DNA from: Burkholderiales bacterium | GTDB lineage: Bacteria; Pseudomonadota; Gammaproteobacteria; Burkholderiales; Burkholderiaceae_B | Direction of reading: 5' to 3' | DNA length: 17,647 nucleotides | NCBI GenBank assembly: GCA_005788065.1 | Contig: SXZD01000031.1 | Coordinates: 1-17,647 of the forward strand | Shown here: positions 15,267-17,647 of the stretch, piece by piece | Position numbering within the stretch: the stretch's first letter is position 1 | Layout of the letters: each line of letters begins with the position of its first letter | Notes under the pieces: generated by a model | The model's database searches: none | What the model was told of the DNA's origin: nothing | What the model saw: only the letters and a program-made list of their open reading frames with translations | Made by a program: the position numbers and the translations under genes

Positions 15267-16025
15267 ATGAATGCGCCAGTGGTAAAACCAGCTGATGCTG
15301 TATTGTCCCTAACAGACTTGCGTTTCCGTTATCCGGGCGCATCCCACGACACGCTGGACCTCTCCTCGATCACCGTGGCCGAGCATGAGCGCATGCTCAT
15401 CAAGGGCGACAGCGGTTGCGGTAAGAGCACCCTGTTGTCGATGGCGGCAGGCGTCATGTTGGCCAACAGTGGGCGGGTCTGCCTGCTGGGCCAAGACTGG
15501 GCTGGCTTGAGCGCTGCGAAGCGCGATGCTCGTCGTGTTGACCATGTGGGTTATATTTTTCAGCAGTTCAATCTGTTGCCTTACCTGAATGTAATGGAAA
15601 ACGTGCTGATGCCATGCCGTTTCTCTGCGTTGCGCGCACAGCGGGCCCGCGAAGAACACGGGTCTGCAAAGCAGGCTGCATCCCTGTTGCTCGATGCGCT
15701 TGAATTGCCGCAGCGTAGTTGGACGCGCAGCGCCTCCGAATTGTCGGTGGGACAGCAGCAGCGTGTTGCCGCAGCCCGCGCCCTGATCGGTCATCCGGAA
15801 ATCTTGATTGCCGACGAGCCCACCTCAGCCCTCGATGAAAACCGCCGCGATGTGTTCATGCGTTTGTTGATTGACCAGTGCGAGCGAACCGGAACCGCAT
15901 TGGTATTTGTGAGCCACGATATGCGGCTTGCATCGTATTTCAACAAGGTGCTTGATTTGCCAACCCTCAACCGTGCAGCGGTGGCTGACACCGTGGGGCT
16001 TGTGATGCAATACAAAGGGACATGA
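15267..16025 (+). CDS. ABC transporter ATP-binding protein, MacB/LolD type (252 aa)
   Basis: Cytoplasmic ATPase energising the permease that follows. It has Walker A GDSGCGKST (47-55), Q-loop Gln99 in YIFQQFNLLPY, signature LSVGQ (159-163, with Val in place of the first Gly), Walker B ILIADEPTSALDE (179-191) and switch His217 (FVSHD). ATG 15267 is chosen for AGGGA about 10 bases upstream; the upstream GTG at 15225 would overlap the DUF2796 gene. The gap to that gene is 31 bp, and the stop overlaps the next start as ATGA, so the three genes form one operon. Family members act on lipoproteins, peptides or metals; zinc is suggested only by the DUF2796 neighbour. Confidence 0.9.
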   Translation: MNAPVVKPADAVLSLTDLRFRYPGASHDTLDLSSITVAEHERMLIKGDSGCGKSTLLSMAAGVMLANSGRVCLLGQDWAGLSAAKRDARRVDHVGYIFQQFNLLPYLNVMENVLMPCRFSALRAQRAREEHGSAKQAASLLLDALELPQRSWTRSASELSVGQQQRVAAARALIGHPEILIADEPTSALDENRRDVFMRLLIDQCERTGTALVFVSHDMRLASYFNKVLDLPTLNRAAVADTVGLVMQYKGT

Positions 16026-17392
16026 TGGGATTGCAGGCACTTTTCCTGTTGGCTTTGCGCAGCGCATGGCATCGCCGCTTTGCTTTGTCGCTTGTGGTCG
16101 CCTCCATTGCGCTGACAAGTTTTTTGCTGCTTGCTGTTGAGCGGGTGCGCAATGACGTGCGCGACAATTTCTCCAGCGCAGTGTCTGGAACAGACCTGAT
16201 TGTGGGCGCCCGCACGGGTTCTGTTCAATTGCTGCTGTATTCGGTTTTTCGCATCGGGCAGGGCACCAACACCATACGCTACAGCAGTATTGAAATGCTG
16301 GAGAAAGATAAAGCGGTGGCGTGGGTTGTACCGCTTTCGCTGGGTGATTCGCACAAAGGTTTCTCTGTTGTCGGCACCACGCAGGCTTATTTTGAGCATT
16401 TCAAATACGGTGAGGGAAAAGCGCTATCGATTGCGCAGGGTGCGCGCTTCGATACGCCATTTGATGCGGTAATTGGCGCGGAAGTGGCGCGCAGACTCGG
16501 TTATACGCTGGGTCAGAAAATCATCCTGCGGCATGGCAGTGGCGAGTTGGATATGAATGACCACGCTGACAAGCCGTTTACGGTGGTGGGCATTCTGGCA
16601 GACACCGGGACGCCGGTGGACCGGTCGGTGCATATCAGTTTGGCCGGCATGGAAGCGTTGCATGCGGATTTCATCGGCGGCATACCGATGTCGTTCTTCT
16701 CGTCACCGGGTGCCGGGGCGCTGGGGTCGGCACCTGCGGCCATGCCGGGGGCGATGCCGGGAACACCCGGAACTGGGGGAGTTGGCAATGCGCTTGGCGC
16801 AGCGGGTGTGGAACCGTTGGCGCCCGTTGAGTTGAAGCCCAAAGCGGTGACGGCTGCGCTGGTCGGATTGAAATCGCGAACGGCTGTGTTCAGTCTGCAA
16901 AGACGCGTGGCAGAGTATACGGGTGAACCGTTGATGGGTATTTTGCCGGGCATTGCATTGGGAGAATTGTGGGATGCTGTGGGCGGCGCTGAGCGTGCTT
17001 TGCAGGTGATGAGCGTGTTGGTTGGCTTGGTAAGCTTGGCGGGCTTGGTGTCGGTGGTGGTGACAGCGCTCGAGCAGCGCAGGCGGGAACTGGCAGTGTT
17101 GCGCTCGGTGGGAGCGGGGCCGGGGGCGGTGTTTTTGCTGCTGGGTATAGAAGGTTTCGTGTTGAGTGCAGCAGGTGCGTTGTTGGGGCTGTTGGTTTGG
17201 CTTGCGAGTTTTGCGATTTTGTCGCCGTGGATTGCGACGCGGTTTGGCATGGCAATCAGCGTGGGAGTGCCAACTGTGGTGGAATGTGCTTTGTTGGCCG
17301 GTGTGGTGGTGTCGGGGCTAATTGCGAGTTTGCTGCCTGGGTGGCGGGCGTATCGTTTGTCGCTGGCGGATGGGTTGTCGCCGCGGGCGTGA
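16022..17392 (+). CDS. ABC transporter permease, MacB/FtsX family (456 aa)
   Basis: Inner-membrane permease with the four-helix layout of type VII ABC exporters. One N-terminal helix (about 20-40) is followed by a large MacB-like periplasmic domain (about 45-325) and three C-terminal helices (about 327-349, 367-400, 416-439). The cytoplasmic coupling motif ALEQRRRELAVLRSVGA (349-365) is typical of MacB and LolC/E. The start is ATGATG; the first ATG overlaps the ATPase stop by 4 bases. Within the periplasmic domain, residues 228-275 form a Gly/Ala/Pro-rich linker (APAAMPGAMPGTPGTGG) not expected in the compact family fold. The last 400 bases are strongly G/T-rich on this strand. MacB-type permeases act in mechanotransmission or extrusion rather than as import channels. 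Confidence 0.9.
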   Translation: MMGLQALFLLALRSAWHRRFALSLVVASIALTSFLLLAVERVRNDVRDNFSSAVSGTDLIVGARTGSVQLLLYSVFRIGQGTNTIRYSSIEMLEKDKAVAWVVPLSLGDSHKGFSVVGTTQAYFEHFKYGEGKALSIAQGARFDTPFDAVIGAEVARRLGYTLGQKIILRHGSGELDMNDHADKPFTVVGILADTGTPVDRSVHISLAGMEALHADFIGGIPMSFFSSPGAGALGSAPAAMPGAMPGTPGTGGVGNALGAAGVEPLAPVELKPKAVTAALVGLKSRTAVFSLQRRVAEYTGEPLMGILPGIALGELWDAVGGAERALQVMSVLVGLVSLAGLVSVVVTALEQRRRELAVLRSVGAGPGAVFLLLGIEGFVLSAAGALLGLLVWLASFAILSPWIATRFGMAISVGVPTVVECALLAGVVVSGLIASLLPGWRAYRLSLADGLSPRA

Positions 17393-17647
17393 TGCGAAGT
17401 GCGTTTTGGGCGTCCGGTGTAGCTTCGGCGGTCAGTGCGCAGGCTGTGGCGTGCTTTGAGCGTCTTAGGTGTTCGTTGTTGCTCCGGCGGTTCTCCCGAC
17501 AAAATTGCGCTCCTCAACGTTGGCATACTTTGAACGCCGTCTTCGCGGCGCTTCAACCCTCGCAAATCAGTGATTTGCTCGGGACGTCTGCTGCACGGTC
17601 GGGCGCAATTTTTCGGATGCGATCCGGCGCAGTCTTCTTCCAACACC
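17393..17647. other. Non-coding 3' end of window with nested palindromes
   Basis: No gene is assigned with confidence in these 255 bases. CCGACAAAATTGCGC (17496-17510) and GCGCAATTTTTCGG (17603-17616) form an outer inverted repeat, one base from perfect. Inside are TTGAACGCCG/CGGCGCTTCAA (17530-17555) and GCAAATCA-G-TGATTTGC (17562-17578). A frame starting at the ATG that overlaps the permease stop (TGATG) stays open to the window end, but its product resembles no family I know and it runs through the palindromes. Confidence 0.5.

Noticed and set aside
16513..17646. A 377-codon antisense open frame opposite the permease
   Set aside because: It is fully antisense to a clear permease gene, its product is a low-complexity Ser/Pro/Thr/Asn mix with no domain, and the strong G/T bias of the other strand explains the lack of stops.
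17392..17647. A gene starting at the ATG that overlaps the permease stop and open to the window end
   Set aside because: It has no good ribosome site, no recognisable protein, and it runs through nested palindromes; a real downstream gene cannot be excluded without the sequence beyond the window.

Overview
The window looks like a chromosomal segment of a Gram-negative proteobacterium, most likely a betaproteobacterium of the Burkholderiales type. This is inferred from moderate-to-high GC by eye, the style of the two-partner secretion proteins (ESPR-type signal peptide, MBG and YDG repeats) and the other gene families present. No rRNA, tRNA, insertion sequence or CRISPR array was seen. A genus cannot be named from this sequence alone.

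Layout. (1) Positions 1-12642 hold a two-partner secretion (type Vb) locus on the + strand. It has an almost complete outer-membrane TpsB transporter, cut by the window edge inside its signal peptide, then a 3631-residue TpsA exoprotein. TpsA is a mosaic: ESPR signal peptide, TPS haemagglutination domain, Gly-rich beta-helix, about 16-17 NSLVG-type repeats that resemble FG-GAP beta-propeller blades, more FHA-like beta-helix, an MBG-like unit, a YDG-like unit, six exactly in-register 82-residue MBG repeats, a low-complexity linker and a C-terminal Ig/cadherin-like domain. A convincing intrinsic terminator lies between tpsB and tpsA, and another follows tpsA. (2) Positions 12729-13569 hold a minus-strand pair, a DUF4258 protein and an HTH regulator, that looks like a type II toxin-antitoxin module with a 17-bp palindromic operator. 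(3) Positions 13678-14609 hold a minus-strand gene for a class I SAM methyltransferase with an export signal, followed by a 38-codon gene that overlaps its stop codon as ATGA. (4) Positions 14696-17392 hold a + strand operon of a DUF2796 periplasmic protein, an ABC ATPase and a MacB/FtsX-type permease. It resembles the Zur-controlled zinc systems of the ZrgA type. (5) The last 255 bases have no confident gene and carry a nested palindromic sequence.

How the genes fit together. TpsB would thread TpsA across the outer membrane to make a large fibrous adhesin; no contact-dependent toxin tip or immunity gene is visible. The DUF2796/ABC genes probably handle zinc in the periplasm. The methyltransferase unit and the DUF2796 operon are divergent and share an 86-bp promoter region.
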